A DNA stretch of 64,000 nucleotides from Ophiocordyceps camponoti-saundersi (nom. inval.) (taxonomy: Eukaryota; Ascomycota; Sordariomycetes; Hypocreales; Ophiocordycipitaceae): positions 56,299 to 120,298 of the forward strand of contig PDHQ01000095.1 of assembly GCA_003339415.1 (NCBI GenBank), in the 5' to 3' direction. This document shows positions 1 through 11,850 of the stretch, one piece after another; within the stretch, counting starts at the first letter, position 1; each line of letters starts with the position of its first letter. Made by a program: the position numbers and the translations under genes. Below the pieces are notes generated by a model. The model worked only from the letters and a program-made list of their open reading frames with translations. It searched no databases and had not been told where the DNA came from.

Positions 1-14
1 TGTGATTCAGCAAC

Positions 15-200
15 ATGTGCACTCAGGTGAACAAGAGATGGGCCTGCGGACATATTGGCTTCTTCCACATCAAATGGTGCCGGAATCAGTTCAAGGGCTG
101 CAAGGGGCCGTCGGCCCAGCACGAGACGGTGGATGATAACGAGGAATGCGGCGACTGCAAGCGCCGCTACGCGGTCCCCAAGTCTTGTTCGCCCAAATGA
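15..200 (+). CDS. Small Cys-rich hypothetical protein (61 aa)
   Basis: Short ORF from the ATG at 15 to the TGA at 198-200. The 61-residue product has seven cysteines, including WACGH, KWC, KGC and a CGDC pair, so it could bind zinc or form disulphides; no signal peptide is visible. Lys and Arg are frequent. Small Cys/His proteins of this kind, usually beginning MCTQ with a CGH motif, are common as uncharacterised proteins in Pezizomycotina (family knowledge, no function known). The ORF sits at the window edge, so it may instead be the last exon of a longer gene starting to the left. Confidence 0.45.
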   Translation: MCTQVNKRWACGHIGFFHIKWCRNQFKGCKGPSAQHETVDDNEECGDCKRRYAVPKSCSPK

Positions 201-1457
201 GTTGACGACGGATGGTTGAGAGAGGGCGGCATGTCGTGCCGTCGGCGCGTTGATGTTTTCTTCTTTTCCAATTTCCCTCCCCTTCAATGTGCTTTATGAT
301 GATGCGAAGCTGTTAGGTTCGGCGTGAGACGCCTCCATTGATGGGCGAGAAACGGAGGGGCTTTCAAGGGTCTTCCCGGCAGGACTACGCAGATCGTCAT
401 GGTGGACGACCCGCTTAAAGCCGGAGGAACAAGGCTGAGGATTGACGCCGTTAACAGCCGTCTCTTGGCATTGTCCAGCCTCGCCCATCATACGATGTCT
501 GTGCATGTGCGTTTGTGTGTTTTGTTCAGTCCTTGTGCAGTCTACCTACCGATTCACTGCTTTGCTGGCAACTTACATACATACATACAAGCCTCATACT
601 TACATACATGCTACTACCTACATGCAAACTAGGTGCATACTCCGTACATAAATACCTGGTATGTGTATCATGGATGTATGTATGTATGTGTGTGTGTGTG
701 TGTGTACAAACATCCCAGGTACAAATACGGATAGAAGGACTCTCACTCTCACTGTCTCCACGACACACACACATGCATACATAGAAAATCAGCAGCCTGT
801 GTCACGCCATCGGGTCGCCGTCTCGGATGTCTATCCCGGGAGGCTGCCATATCGGAGCGGCGGACGGAGTCGCCGTGTGCGAGATGATCCGGGAAGGGAG
901 GGGATGGGATGGGACGGGACGGAGACGATGGTAAGTCGAAGAGGTATCGTAGCATGCTTCTTCATCCCTATCTTTCTCTCTGTCGCTCGCTCGGCTGTCC
1001 CCTCTTCTCTCGTCGATGACCAATTTCCTCGTGTACCTAATGTAGGTACATGTCGTAGTAATCTTGTGCCTTGTTGCCTCTCCTCTCTCTCTCTCTCTCT
1101 CTCTGTCCTTTCTCCCCTCCTCCACGCGCTCTCCATCCTAGTGTGTCCCTCGCTCTCTCACACATACACACACACATACATACACACATACCACACACTC
1201 TATCTCATCCATCTTTCTTCCCCTCTCTCTCGCTCACACACAAGCACACAGTCTGTCCCTTCCCCCGTCGAAGCTGAAGACTAAGGCGGAAAGCAACGGT
1301 GCGGCGTTGCCGAACTTTCCAACTTGGCAAACCTTGCGACCCCCATATCTGCCTGTCTGCCTGCCTACTGCCTGCCTACTACCTACCTACCTCTCAACCT
1401 ACTACATACCTGTCTCTCTGCCTCTAACTACCTATTGTTTAACCTGCTGCAGCCCCC

Positions 1458-1528
<71 letters not shown>

Positions 1529-1566
1529 ACCCCCCCCCCTCCCCCTCCCCCCCCTCTTTTTTTTTT

Positions 1567-1603
<37 letters not shown>

Positions 1604-1982
1604 TGGGGATCTGTCGTACCTTTATTTAACCCTCTCGTGCCCTCCACTTTTGCCAGCTTGTGCCGCGGGGAGGGGCGGGAGGAGGTCTCCATCGCTCTGG
1701 CCGCCCTACCGCCCTACAACACGACTCCTCCACGACGCTTCCTTCGCCCTCTGTCGCCGCGTCGTGACGAACAGACATCGACATACAGGTAGACGCAAAC
1801 AATACAGCGGAAAATATAAACTCGCCTCCGTTCATTATCCACCTTTCCTCTCCCCTCCTCCCCTCCCCTCCCCCCCATCTCGTACCCTGCTCGCCTCTAC
1901 CCACATGCGCCTTGGCATCGCGACTACATACATACATACATACTTTCGCCTCGCTACCGTCTTCCGACTTCGCGACGCGAAC
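201..1982. other. Intergenic/5' region of bHLH gene, low complexity
   Basis: No gene is recognisable. It contains CATA and TG microsatellites (about 575-780), CT- and CA-rich tracts (1080-1260), an extreme poly-C block (1453-1603) and a possible TATA box (TATAAA, 1815-1820) 163 nt before the bHLH start codon. The longer open frames here are low-complexity translations. Confidence 0.6.
1453..1603. repeat. Extreme poly-C tract (70 C and 34 C runs)
   Basis: An uninterrupted run of 70 C covers 1459-1528. A short A/T-interrupted C/T stretch follows, then a second run of about 34 C (1570-1603). Runs of this length are rare in fungal DNA and hard to sequence or assemble, so the true length is unreliable. 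The tract lies about 380 nt upstream of the bHLH start codon. Confidence 0.9.
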
Positions 1983-3535
1983 ATGGATGGCGATCCTCCT
2001 CTGAACCTGCCGCCGTCGTCGATGGCCGCTGAGCAGTATCAGCAATACCCTCTTCATCAGCAGCTGCATCAGCACCAGTACCAAATGCCGACGCCGGTCA
2101 CCGCCTTCGACTTTTCTGCTCAAGATTCCATGTCCTCCTTCGATCCAACCATCGCCGCTCTCACCCACATGTCCTTCGTTCCACCCCCTGGGCCCTCGTC
2201 CAGCCTTCGAGACGACAGCTCGCTCCAGCCCCCACAGCGCCAGCCCGACTGTTTCCCCCCGGGTAACAATCTGCGCGACGCGAAGCGCATCAAGGTCGAT
2301 CCAGAAACCCCCACACTAGACTCGATGGACCAGTGGATTTGCCTCGACGATGACGCCGACAAGATGGGAAGCTTCGAAATCGACTATTCAAAGCGCAATG
2401 ATCTAGCCGGTCAGAACAGGTGGGAAATACACTCCGCTGGTTCTCGCGCCGACGCACATAGATATATTGACCCCTCCCCTCCTGACTTAGCACATGTGCT
2501 ACCGCCTATACGATGCCGGGCTTGGGGACCGGACTGTATGTGAGGGCCACGGCGCCATTCCGAGAGGAGGATTTTATCGACGATGCCGCTTTCGAAGACC
2601 AGATTCTCTCCGAAGACGATGAGGCCTTGGACACGACGCAGCTTCCGACTGGCCAGCCTCTTCAAAATGTTGCCCCCCAGTCGCTGCCTCCGTCCGAACC
2701 GTCTGATAGGATCATCTTCACCCCGGCATCGCTGCCCTGGACTGGGGAGACGCCGAGGCTGATGAGGCGAGACCTTTGGGGGGCCGTCCCCCGGGGGTGG
2801 AGCCAGGCCCTAAGCCCCGACGAGCAACGACAGCTCCTCGAAATTGCCCTCAACTCGGGCCAGATGCCCGGTACCTTCATCCCCCCAAACGGATTCGGCA
2901 TAGGATTCGGTGCCGGGCTGGGAGGGCGGCTACCGACCGAACTCGAACGAAGACCGAGCGTCTTCGAAACGACGCAGCAGGGCACGTCACTGGGGGCCGA
3001 AGAGCTTCCAGACGCTTCGCTGAAACATCCAAGGCGTCTGGCTGCAGCGAGACCTGCACCGACCAAGAGACAGTCGGCGCCGGAGATAGGCAAGCCCAGG
3101 TCCGCCGACCGGATAGCCCACAACGACGTGGAGCGCAAGTACCGGACAAACCTCAAGGTCAAGATCGCCGAGCTGCGAGACGCCGTGCCCGCACTACAGT
3201 CGCTACCGCCTGGGACAGACGCCGAGGGGAGCGGTGGCGTCCAGGGTGCCCCCAAAGTGAGCAAAGTGAGAAACCCCTCCCGTCCCCCCTCCCTTCCTCC
3301 TTTCCCGTTTATAGAACGAATCGCTCAAGACTCGAGTCGAAAGGGCACCGTCTTGACCAAGGCGACCGAGTACATACAGCAGCTGGAACAGAGGAACAAG
3401 GCCATCATGCTGGAGCATCAGCAACTCGCACGCCGCCTGCAGGCATTCGAGGCCTTGTTCAACAGCATGCACAGCCAGCCAGACCTGATGCCCAACCACA
3501 GTATGACGCTCTTCGACCCGAGAGGCTTCTGCTAG
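1983..3535 (+). CDS. bHLH-ZIP transcription factor, SREBP-like, without membrane segments
   Basis: Predicted 467-aa nuclear regulator in three exons: 1983-2419, 2491-3265, 3344-3535. The first intron (71 nt) is the only GT-AG pair that joins the two frames. The second (78 nt, inside the HLH loop) restores KVSK-GTVLTKATEYI. The basic region HNDVERKYRTNL carries the H, E and R contacts and the tyrosine that marks SREBP-type bHLH proteins, which bind sterol regulatory elements as well as E-boxes. Helix 2 runs into a leucine-zipper-like segment (EYIQQLEQRN onward). The N-terminal 145 residues are Gln/Pro rich. Fungal SREBPs of the Sre1/SrbA type carry two transmembrane segments after the bHLH; this protein ends about 50 residues after helix 2, so it resembles tail-less bHLH factors such as SrbB. 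Start chosen at MDGDPP; in-frame codons further upstream lie in low-complexity DNA. Confidence 0.82.
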
Positions 3536-6198
3536 GACCTAGCGGAGATGAACGACCTCCGTCGTCGTCGGTCGTTCATTCCGCTCAACCAAACCTTTCT
3601 TCTTTTGTCTTTAGGCTTTTCACTATCTAATTTGTTCGGCGAGATCTTTTCTTTCTTTTTTTTTGTCCTTCGCAATTTTCTGGTGAATGTATGTGACGAC
3701 GACATCAGGGGCGATGACGAACCATGCAGCTATCTGATATAGGGGGAACGGGAAACCGCAAAGGGATAGAGAAACGTTGCTCATCTCCACACGGCGCATG
3801 TCAGCTACCAGACTCGACTGGACGTATGTATGTACGGACGGTATGTATGAATGTACTGTATGTATGTATGTATGTATACCAGGACTTTTTACTATCACGT
3901 AGCGACGGGCCCTTGAAGGTCGGGGAAGGCGTACGACCCACCGTCGATGAAGATGCAACATGACATTGCTTGAGTTCCGGGCAGCGAAGACGGACGGCCC
4001 CTCTTTCAAGTCCCAGCGCCTCCCCACCCCCTTTCTCCTCCCAACTCTTTTTCTTAGTAGATGGGTAGGTAGGCAGGGAGGCGAGTTGTATGTATGTATG
4101 TATGTAAGTATGTCTGTAGGTTGGTATTTACGGACATACATAGGTAGGTAGGTAGGTAGACAGATAGGTGGCAGGTAGGTAGGAATGTAAGAAGTGAGGT
4201 AGGCTTCTAAACAAAGTGAGAAGTGAGTTTCCTAGGTTAGTCTCTTCAACTTTTAGTTCCCGTGTGCCCGTAACTCGACTTGGCTAGTGACAGCCATGTG
4301 TCGAGTCTGCAATTACGTATGTAGTTGGAAGAACAAAGAGATTGTCTCATCTCTCTAGAGAAGAAAATATGTATATACATATGTATGTATGTATGCTTGT
4401 AAAAGAGACGAGTAATAAAGTTTCTTCTCGACGTAACATGGGCTAAAGCTTCGAAGGGGGGGGGGGGGGGGGGGGCCGCCCACACCGGCGCCCCCAAGCC
4501 CTCCTCCCCACTCCACACCCACCCTCTATCCCCCAAACCCTCCCTCTAATCCTCTGTCNNNNNNNNNNNNNNNNNNNNNNNNNNNNNNNNNNNNNNNNNN
4601 NNNNNNNNNNNNNNNNNNNNNNNNNNNNNNNNNNNNNNNNNNNNNNNNNNNNNNNNNNNNNNNNNNNNNNNNNNNNNNNNNNNNNNNNNNNNNNNNNNNN
4701 NNNNNNNNNNNNNNNNNNNNNNNNNNNNNNNNNNNNNNNNNNNNNNNNNNNNNNNNNNNNNNNNNNNNNNNNNNNNNNNNNNNNNNNNNNNNNNNNNNNN
4801 NNNNNNNNNNNNNNNNNNNNNNNNNNNNNNNNNNNNNNNNNNNNNNNNNNNNNNNNNNNNNNNNNNNNNNNNNNNNNNNNNNNNNNNNNNNNNNNNNNNN
4901 NNNNNNNNNNNNNNNNNNNNNNNNNNNNNNNNNNNNNNNNNNNNNNNNNNNNNNNNNNNNNNNNNNNNNNNNNNNNNNNNNNNNNNNNNNNNNNNNNNNN
5001 NNNNNNNNNNNNNNNNNNNNNNNNNNNNNNNNNNNNNNNNNNNNNNNNNNNNNNNNNNNNNNNNNNNNNNNNNNNNNNNNNNNNNNNNNNNNNNNNNNNN
5101 NNNNNNNNNNNNNNNNNNNNNNNNNNNNNNNNNNNNNNNNNNNNNNNNNNNNNNNNNNNNNNNNNNNNNNNNNNNNNNNNNNNNNNNNNNNNNNNNNNNN
5201 NNNNNNNNNNNNNNNNNNNNNNNNNNNNNNNNNNNNNNNNNNNNNNNNNNNNNNNNNNNNNNNNNNNNNNNNNNNNNNNNNNNNNNNNNNNNNNNNNNNN
5301 NNNNNNNNNNNNNNNNNNNNNNNNNNNNNNNNNNNNNNNNNNNNNNNNNNNNNNNNNNNNNNNNNNNNNNNNNNNNNNNNNNNNNNNNNNNNNNNNNNNN
5401 NNNNNNNNNNNNNNNNNNNNNNNNNNNNNNNNNNNNNNNNNNNNNNNNNNNNNNNNNNNNNNNNNNNNNNNNNNNNNNNNNNNNNNNNNNNNNNNNNNNN
5501 NNNNNNNNNNNNNNNNNNNNNNNNNNNNNNNNNNNNNNNNNAAAAAAAAAAAAAAAAAAAAAAAAACCCCCCCCCCTCCTTTTTTTTTTTTTTTTTTTTT
5601 TCCCCCCCCCCCCTGCCCCTTCCCCCCCCCCCCCCCCCCCTTTTTGGCTTTGTATTCCGTCCTTCGCGGAATCAGTCGTCACATTGAACTACGTTTATAT
5701 GTACAATATCGGAGCTCTCCGTTGATAGGGGAAAAAAAAAGGAATTTAGGCCGGAAAAAAAAAACTAAGAGAGAGAGAGAAGAGGAGAAAAGAAGAGAGA
5801 GAGAACTTTTGGATCGGCCATGGGTGACGTTGGACAATGTTGAGGGGGTTATGTGAATGTGGTGGTTGGGGCGAAATCGGGTGTCACCTTGAGCAAGTAA
5901 GATACCTAGGCAAGTGGTGACTTCTCTCGTCCGAGGTTGGAGGGTTGAAATCGCATGCCTTAGGTGGCTGGCAAACCCCTCTCTGAGACAGCCCTCGATT
6001 CATCATTGCGTCTCAACCTGCTGCAGAGTTTTTATCTTGACTTCCTTGTCCAAGAAGCACGCTGACCTTGGAAACAGTCCAAGAGCCAACCGTACATAGA
6101 GCATCCCTCTCCGTCTACATTTGCACATACATACATACATACATACAGATATGCTATCGTACACACATACAGACATACATGCTTCCGTATCAACGTCA
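3536..6198. other. Intergenic region containing the sequence gap
   Basis: No gene seen. The left part has TATG and GGTA microsatellites (3825-3880, 4085-4200) and ends in a 20-G run (4456-4475). The middle is N. The right part starts with A, C and T homopolymers (5542-5640) and continues with GA-rich DNA. A gene hidden in the gap cannot be excluded. Confidence 0.6.
4559..5541. other. Assembly gap (983 N)
   Basis: A continuous run of N. The left flank is G- and C-rich. The right flank is a chain of homopolymers: 25 A, 10 C, about 20 T and C blocks up to 5640. This suggests the gap edges are low-quality read ends. Confidence 0.99.
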
Positions 6199-7728
6199 CT
6201 AGGACCGCAGAGCCTCAATGTCGTCCACCTCTTTGACGGCCTCTACCGATAGAACGTACGGCGAGTCGTCGTCGACGCAGACGCTGTCCTCGATGCGGAT
6301 GCCCATGCCGCGAAAGTGACTGGGCCACCGCTCGTCGTCGGGCACATAGACGCCAGGTTCGATGGTGACGCAGTGGCCCTTGCGCAGCTTCTCCCTGCGG
6401 CTGTAGCCGGGACAATCGTGCACGTCGAGGCCGATGTAGTGGCCAACGTGGTGAGGGAAGAGCTGTTGCACGTTTTGTAACGACACGTCAAAGCCGATGG
6501 CCTTGAGCTCTTCCAAGAGGCCGCTGACGGTGACGCCGTGGATGTCCTCGAGCGACATGCCGGCAGACTCGCGGCATAGGGATACGCAGGATCGCTGGAC
6601 GCGCAGGACCGCTTCATACAGGTCGCGTTGGGCCGCCGTGAAGCGACCAGAGACGGGCCACGTGCGGGAGATGTCGCTTATATACGACCCGTACTCGCCG
6701 CCGGCGTCGACGAGGATGAACTCGCCGTCGCGGAAGACGTCGTTGTTGAAAGTGTAGTGTATGCAGTTGGCGCGGTCACCGCCAGCAATGACGGGAATGT
6801 ACGCCGTACCTTCGCACCCGTTGACGATGAACTGATAATCGAGGTAGGCGTGGACGTCTCTCTCTCCCGTCCAGGCCTTACGCATGGCGTCTGTTATGGC
6901 TCGACCGGATGCCCGGCCGGCCTTTCTCATATTTGCTATCTCGGCCGGACTCTTGATGGCACGCAGGTCGTTCATCAGCGGCGACAGGGGCTTCGTCTTG
7001 GAAGAGACCTTGGAGAGGGCCAGATGTACGGATGCGCAAGACGAGTCCGTATCCGCAAAGACGTGGTCTGCCGCCTCAAGAATACGGGGTAGGGACGACT
7101 CGAGAGCATCAACCGATTGCGAACTGTCCGCGTTGAATATTTCGGTGCCGGCATCGACGCCGTTGCGGTATCCAGACCACTGCTCCTGAAAAGCGTCCTT
7201 GGGCCGGACGAATAGAGAAAAGAGATGGTCGTCATGACGCGGGCCCGTCTTGTGTATGAGAGCAACTGCATCGGGCTCGTTCCAGCCCGTCAGCCAGAAA
7301 GTATTGGTCTCTTGTCGAAAGGGATAGAAGACGGCTCCGGACTTGTAACGGAGTGTGGCCCCGGACAAGACGGCCACGCTGCCAACAGGCAGGGCGTCGG
7401 CGAGAGCGGCGCGACGGTCGGCATATTCCTGAGCCGAGATTCCCGGTGTGACTTTGGTGCCATGTTAGGAGACTAGGTACTGTTGGTCTCGTTTGTTGGG
7501 AGGGGGCAACTTGCTCTCGCCGGGTTCGAGGATGTGGGGGTGCGTCTCATGGATAGGTTGACCGAACCGGAAAGCTCCGGTCTGGACAGTGGACAGCTCT
7601 CTCCTTCCGAGCTGCGTTCGGGGGGACAAATAAAACCTCCAAGTAGATGACACAGCCGAGAGCGAAGAGTTTGACTGAAAGCTCCTTAGCAATGGTCGTA
7701 GTCGCCTCATCGTGGCCGACGGTGCCAT
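6199..7728 (-). CDS. icp55: Mitochondrial Xaa-Pro aminopeptidase, intermediate cleaving peptidase 55 (M24B)
   Basis: Predicted 488-aa metallopeptidase. In yeast, Icp55 removes one residue from proteins after the mitochondrial processing peptidase has cut, which stabilises them. Two exons on the minus strand: 7728-7515 and 7451-6199. The Arg/Ser-rich N-terminus (MAPSATMRRLRPLLRSF) looks like a mitochondrial presequence. An AMP_N domain follows (YPFRQETNTFWLTGWNEPDA), then the M24 pita-bread fold with all metal ligands: two Asp in LVDAGGEYGS/SDISRT, His in FPHHVGHYIG, Glu in TIEPGVY and Glu in IRIED. Joining the exons in frame requires a GC-AG intron of 63 nt (donor GCAAGT at 7514, acceptor ending 7452, branch CTAAC), which gives EPGEITPGISAQEY; no GT donor fits the phase. 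Divergent from dbf4. Confidence 0.9.
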
Positions 7729-8197
7729 GGCTCAAAGGCCGGTCGACGATGATATGCTGAGAGGCAGGTAGATGCCCAGAATAGCTCATCTCCACGGATC
7801 AACCGTCGGCCCGTCGTTGCTGCGGCAAGGGCTGATTGTTATTTGTTAATGTCGGCTGAGTAAGCGAATCGAAGCTTGTTGCCAAGCGCGAATTCCCCCC
7901 CCCCCCTCCAGGACAACAGAGAGGAGCGAGCTGTGATACGCCTCAACAAAGACCAAACCAGGCTTCACTTCCTTTCGGGGGCGTCTTCTTTGATCTCACC
8001 TCGCAAAGGCTGTTCATCCCTCTCAATGCCTTGGTAACATCTATATCTGCCCGTCCGTGAGCCCCGCAACCGTCGACGTGTGGCTCTCCCTGCGCGTCGC
8101 GTCTTGCAGGCCACGCTCTACCGAGTCGGTCCACTGCTGCCCGAATCTCGTCTCCAAGCTGGCTAACAGACGCCTCAAAGGCACTTGCAGGACGTTC

Positions 8198-10369
8198 ATG
8201 GCAGCCGTATCTCTATCGCCTACGCCAGCTGCCATGTCCACGCGGCGGGCACCCCTCGCCAGCAACCCCAATGCCGCCAACTCGCCTTTGCGTGGGGCCT
8301 CGTCCCTGCCCTGCTATGCCAAGCAGAAACGATTTCAACGAGAGGATGCATACGTTCAGCCGCCTCCCGTGAAGAAGCAGGCGTTGGAGAACGGCAGTCA
8401 ACGTGCCATACGTTCCCCCGGCCGGCCGCTTCCTCAGCGTGCACAGGTCCTCGTTCAGCGAACCTCCACCTCCGCTACTCGCTCGGCAAACAAAGACCGT
8501 ATCTCTAGGGCCGCCTCCGTCTTTTCCGCACACGACGCAGATCACGAGAAAGAGGCCTGGAAGAAGCACTACAAGGCCAAGTTTCCGAAGATGGTCTTCT
8601 ACTTCGAGAGCATCCCTGATGACGTCCGGGCCAAGTTGACCAAAAGGGTCACTTACTTTGGCGCTGTAAGACGGCCTCTACCTCGTCCCTGCTGAGGTCT
8701 GCCTTTGTCGTGCTCACGCTACTTTCCTTGCAGCGCCAAGAACCCTTCTTCTCCATCGACGTCACGCACGTCATCACCACCCGCACGATCCCCCCCGAGC
8801 GAGCGGAAAGTGCCGCCCAGGCTTCGACGACTTCTGCCGAGACTGACCAGCAGCGGAAGCAACAGTCGGAGGAACAGCCTCAGACGATCAACCCCTCCTT
8901 GCTCGATAGGAACCCAGCTGCTCGACGCAAATTGCTCTTTGAATTCCGCCAGCCGCCCGGTTCCTCGCAACAGCTCAAGCGGGCCGGCAACGGGAACAAC
9001 AAGCCTAAGAACAATGATGTTCTGCACAAGGCTCGCGAAATGGGAAAGAAGATTTGGTCGCTGGAAAAGTTCCAGAATATGCTCATGGTCCTCTTGGAGT
9101 CAGAGTCCCTCGGTCCGACTCGAAACACGGGCATCCGCAACCCACTCGGTGCCTCCAAGAACTCGCAGGAGCCAGACCTGCTTCAGCTGCTGAACAACGA
9201 ACGCATCAACGGACCCTCGGATCGCGACCCCACGGCCGTCAGCAGAGAGCTCGTGTACTTTAAAGGTCCTTACATCTACGTCTGGGACATGGACGAGAAG
9301 CAGAAGCCCATCATGGTCCGGGATTTCCCCAAGGTGGCCAACAAGGCCGACGGCGAGTGGCCTCAGTTTCGCAGCGTCGCTAATGGACGCTGCCCTTTTG
9401 TGGAAGACGTTGAGCTTATAACAGAGAGGAAAGACTACCGCAAGACCCGTGAACGGGAAAAGGCCCGTGCCGCCGCGGCAGCAGCAGCGACGGCAGCGGT
9501 GGCGACGACAGCTGAAGTAGCAGCGACGGCCGCTGCCGCCAAAGGGCAAGAAGATGCCGTGCCGATGCCCAAACCATCGGAGACGATCTCCCTGGGCTCG
9601 GGCAAGCGGACCTTTGCCGAGATGGAAGACGGCTGCCGCAACGCACTGGCGGCTCGTACGACAGCGCCGGTGCCCCTACTCGTCTCGGGGGCGACCAAGG
9701 TACTAACGACGCAGAACGCGTTTATCAGCCGGGCATCAGCCTGCCCCGGACGGCTCTTGGGTGGCGAACCCCTGGCCTCGGGCATGCAGCCCTCGAACGT
9801 GACCTCGGCCATCCGCTCGCAGATGGTCTCGTCTACTGCGGGTGTCAACGGAGCCAAGGCGGGAACAAGCAAGGAAGTGCACGGGCTGCAGAGAAAGGTG
9901 CTGCAGAAGACGACGGCTTCGGCTTCGCACGACCCCAGCCCGCGTCGACTAGCCGAGGTATCGGTGGATGCCGCATCTAGCAAACCGATGAGCCGCCAGA
10001 CATCGCGAACCGTGTACGCTCAGGAGGACGAGGGCCGGCCGCAACGCGCGGCGGCGGCGACGACCGCTCCCGCCGACGGCAGAGAGTCGGTAAAGCCGCG
10101 GTCGCAGCGGACGACGCTGAGGAGCAAGAAGGATTTGAAGCCCGGATATTGCGAGAACTGCCAGGAGAAGTTTCCCGACTTTGACGATGTGGGTTCTGTC
10201 GCATTGGTTTTCTGTGATGGCCGACTGACGAGAAGGTGGACAGCACATCATATCCCGAAAGCACCGCAAGTTTGCTGAGAACAACGACAACTGGACTGAA
10301 CTCGACAGCCTTCTCGACCAGTTGAAGCGCATACCAAAGTACCACGACGACTCGGAGTCCGGGTGGTGA
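8198..10369 (+). CDS. nimO: Dbf4/Dfp1-type regulatory subunit of the Cdc7 (DDK) kinase
   Basis: Predicted 682-aa activator of the Cdc7 kinase, which phosphorylates the MCM helicase to start DNA replication in the nucleus. Three exons: 8198-8665, 8734-10188, 10244-10369. Motif N is a BRCT-like segment (FYFESIPDDVRAKLTKRVTYFGA, continuing across intron 1 into FFSIDVTHVITTRTIP). Motif M lies around ELVYFKGPYIYVWDMDEKQKPIMVRDFPK. Motif C is the DBF zinc finger: YCENCQEKFPDFDD before intron 2 and HIISRKHRKFA after it, supplying the CCHH ligands. Introns of 68 and 55 nt are canonical, the second with branch CTGAC. An Ala-rich stretch (AAAAAATAAVATTAEVAATAAAA) sits near residue 240. The start could also be the Met at 8234 (MSTRRAPLASN). 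The symbol follows the Aspergillus nidulans homologue. Confidence 0.9.
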
Positions 10370-11205
10370 AGTGCCCCTGACTCAACGTCCCCATCGCCCC
10401 CTTCGCATTTTCCAGGCCCGTCGGCCTACGCACTGAGATACCAGGTGGCTGGGCTCGATCGATGAGCCCTTTATTATTCTTCCTTTATTACTGTCGTTCT
10501 TTTCTTTTTCATCCGCTTTTTGGTCGACGCGGTTTTCGTCCTCTGGTTGCAGGGTCTCCTCATCGCGCGGCAGCATGGGTTTGGGCCTCATATCCTCCTC
10601 CCCCTTTTGTTCCTGTCTTCTTTTTCCCCATCACGGAGCTTGGACGAAGCATAACGGCGGCGGTGAACATGGCCTTGTTGGCCCTCTACTGCTCATCTCT
10701 CATCAACTATCTATCCACCTTTTTCTTGTCCTTTCTTTCTTTACCTTTGTAATCACTACCATATCTCATTCTGTCGGGCACGACGAGCAAGGAGGGCGCG
10801 AAGGGGGGTGCCTGTTGGTCGGGCATTGATTGGTGCGGTGGTCTTTGGGCGATAGATTGGCACGAGCGACAGGCACATACAAAGCACGAAACAGAGAGTG
10901 TAGGTTGAGTTGCGAGTAGTAGAGATGTATGGTGTATATACCATTGTTTGAGTGTTTATACATGTGGTGAGCGTGAGTCTCTCTGTGTGTCTACCCCTAC
11001 GTCTACTCTTACTACGTGTATGTAAAAGCCTGGGACTCTGGCGTGAGTGGTGAAGATACATACAGGTAGATGTGTAGCGTGCGAGAAACTGTTAAAAAAC
11101 ACTGTACATTCTCTCGTCAAGTCCGTCCTCGCAATTCCGCACCTCTCTTTCTTCTCCCACACACATCATCTCTTCCCCCACCACGACACCCCTCCGTCAG
11201 CAGCC
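10370..11205. other. Intergenic between nimO and atg12
   Basis: T- and C-rich DNA downstream of nimO, then sequence serving as the atg12 promoter and leader. No ORF has family features and no repeat larger than short pyrimidine tracts is seen. Confidence 0.5.
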
Positions 11206-11697
11206 ATGGCTTCAGACGGGCGTCTCCCATCGACAGCGGACGACGACGACGACGAATCGGCCTCTCCCGAGCTTCCGCTGACGATGTCGGCGTCGGTGAT
11301 GCTGGCGGACCTCCCGCGTGACGCGACGGCGGCGCTGGCCGAGGCCGGAGCGTTCGCGCACGACAAGGTGGTGGTGCGGTTCAAGCCGGTCGGGGCGGCG
11401 CCCGCTCTGGCGCAGGACCTGTGCAAGATCTCGGCCACCAGGCGCTTCGAGGAGGTGGTTCGCTACCTGAGGCGGAAGCTTCGCTGTGCCGAGACGGACA
11501 GCGTCTTTCTCTACGTCAATAGCGCCTTTGCGCCTTCGCTGGATGAGGTGGTGGGTAATCTGCACCAGGTAGGTGAGATTACCTGTGTCTCTTGTCGTCG
11601 TGCTGCTGATGTCTGGTTGGAACGACGTCGAAAGTGTTTCAAGAATGCCCATGATCAGCTTGTTGTTGCATATTCTATCACGCCCGCTTTCGGATGA
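11206..11697 (+). CDS. atg12: Autophagy ubiquitin-like protein Atg12
   Basis: Predicted 141-aa ubiquitin-like modifier. Atg12 is activated by Atg7, transferred by Atg10 and joined to Atg5; the conjugate acts as E3 for Atg8 lipidation during autophagosome formation. Exons 11206-11568 and 11635-11697 flank a 66-nt GT-AG intron whose removal restores [18 protein letters not shown]. The acidic N-terminal tail ([13 protein letters not shown]) precedes the ubiquitin fold ([15 protein letters not shown]...[20 protein letters not shown]). The protein ends in TPAFG: the C-terminal glycine used for conjugation is exposed without processing, as in other Atg12 proteins. Tail-to-tail with panB. Intron 1 has no stop in frame, so a retained form would carry 22 extra residues. 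Confidence 0.95.
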   Translation: MASDGRLPSTADDDDDESASPELPLTMSASVMLADLPRDATAALAEAGAFAHDKVVVRFKPVGAAPALAQDLCKISATRRFEEVVRYLRRKLRCAETDSVFLYVNSAFAPSLDEVVGNLHQVGEITCVSCRRAADVWLERRRKCFKNAHDQLVVAYSITPAFG

Positions 11698-11850
11698 ATC
11701 ATTTGTTTTCTTCAGAAGAGAAAAAAACACCCCGTCTAGTCTATCTTCCTTCTATGCAAAGAGCATCGACAAATGAGAGGAAAGGAAGAATGCAATCGCT
11801 ATCCCTAATACCCAACATAAGAAAAGAAGAGAAAGAAGGAAAGGGAAATC

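Noticed and set aside
661..1284. 207-codon frame upstream of the bHLH gene
   Set aside because: Translation of TG, CT and CA repeats with no domain-like segment.
4546..5682. 378-codon open frame across the gap
   Set aside because: It is almost entirely N plus homopolymers; the frame is open only because unknown bases are not stops.
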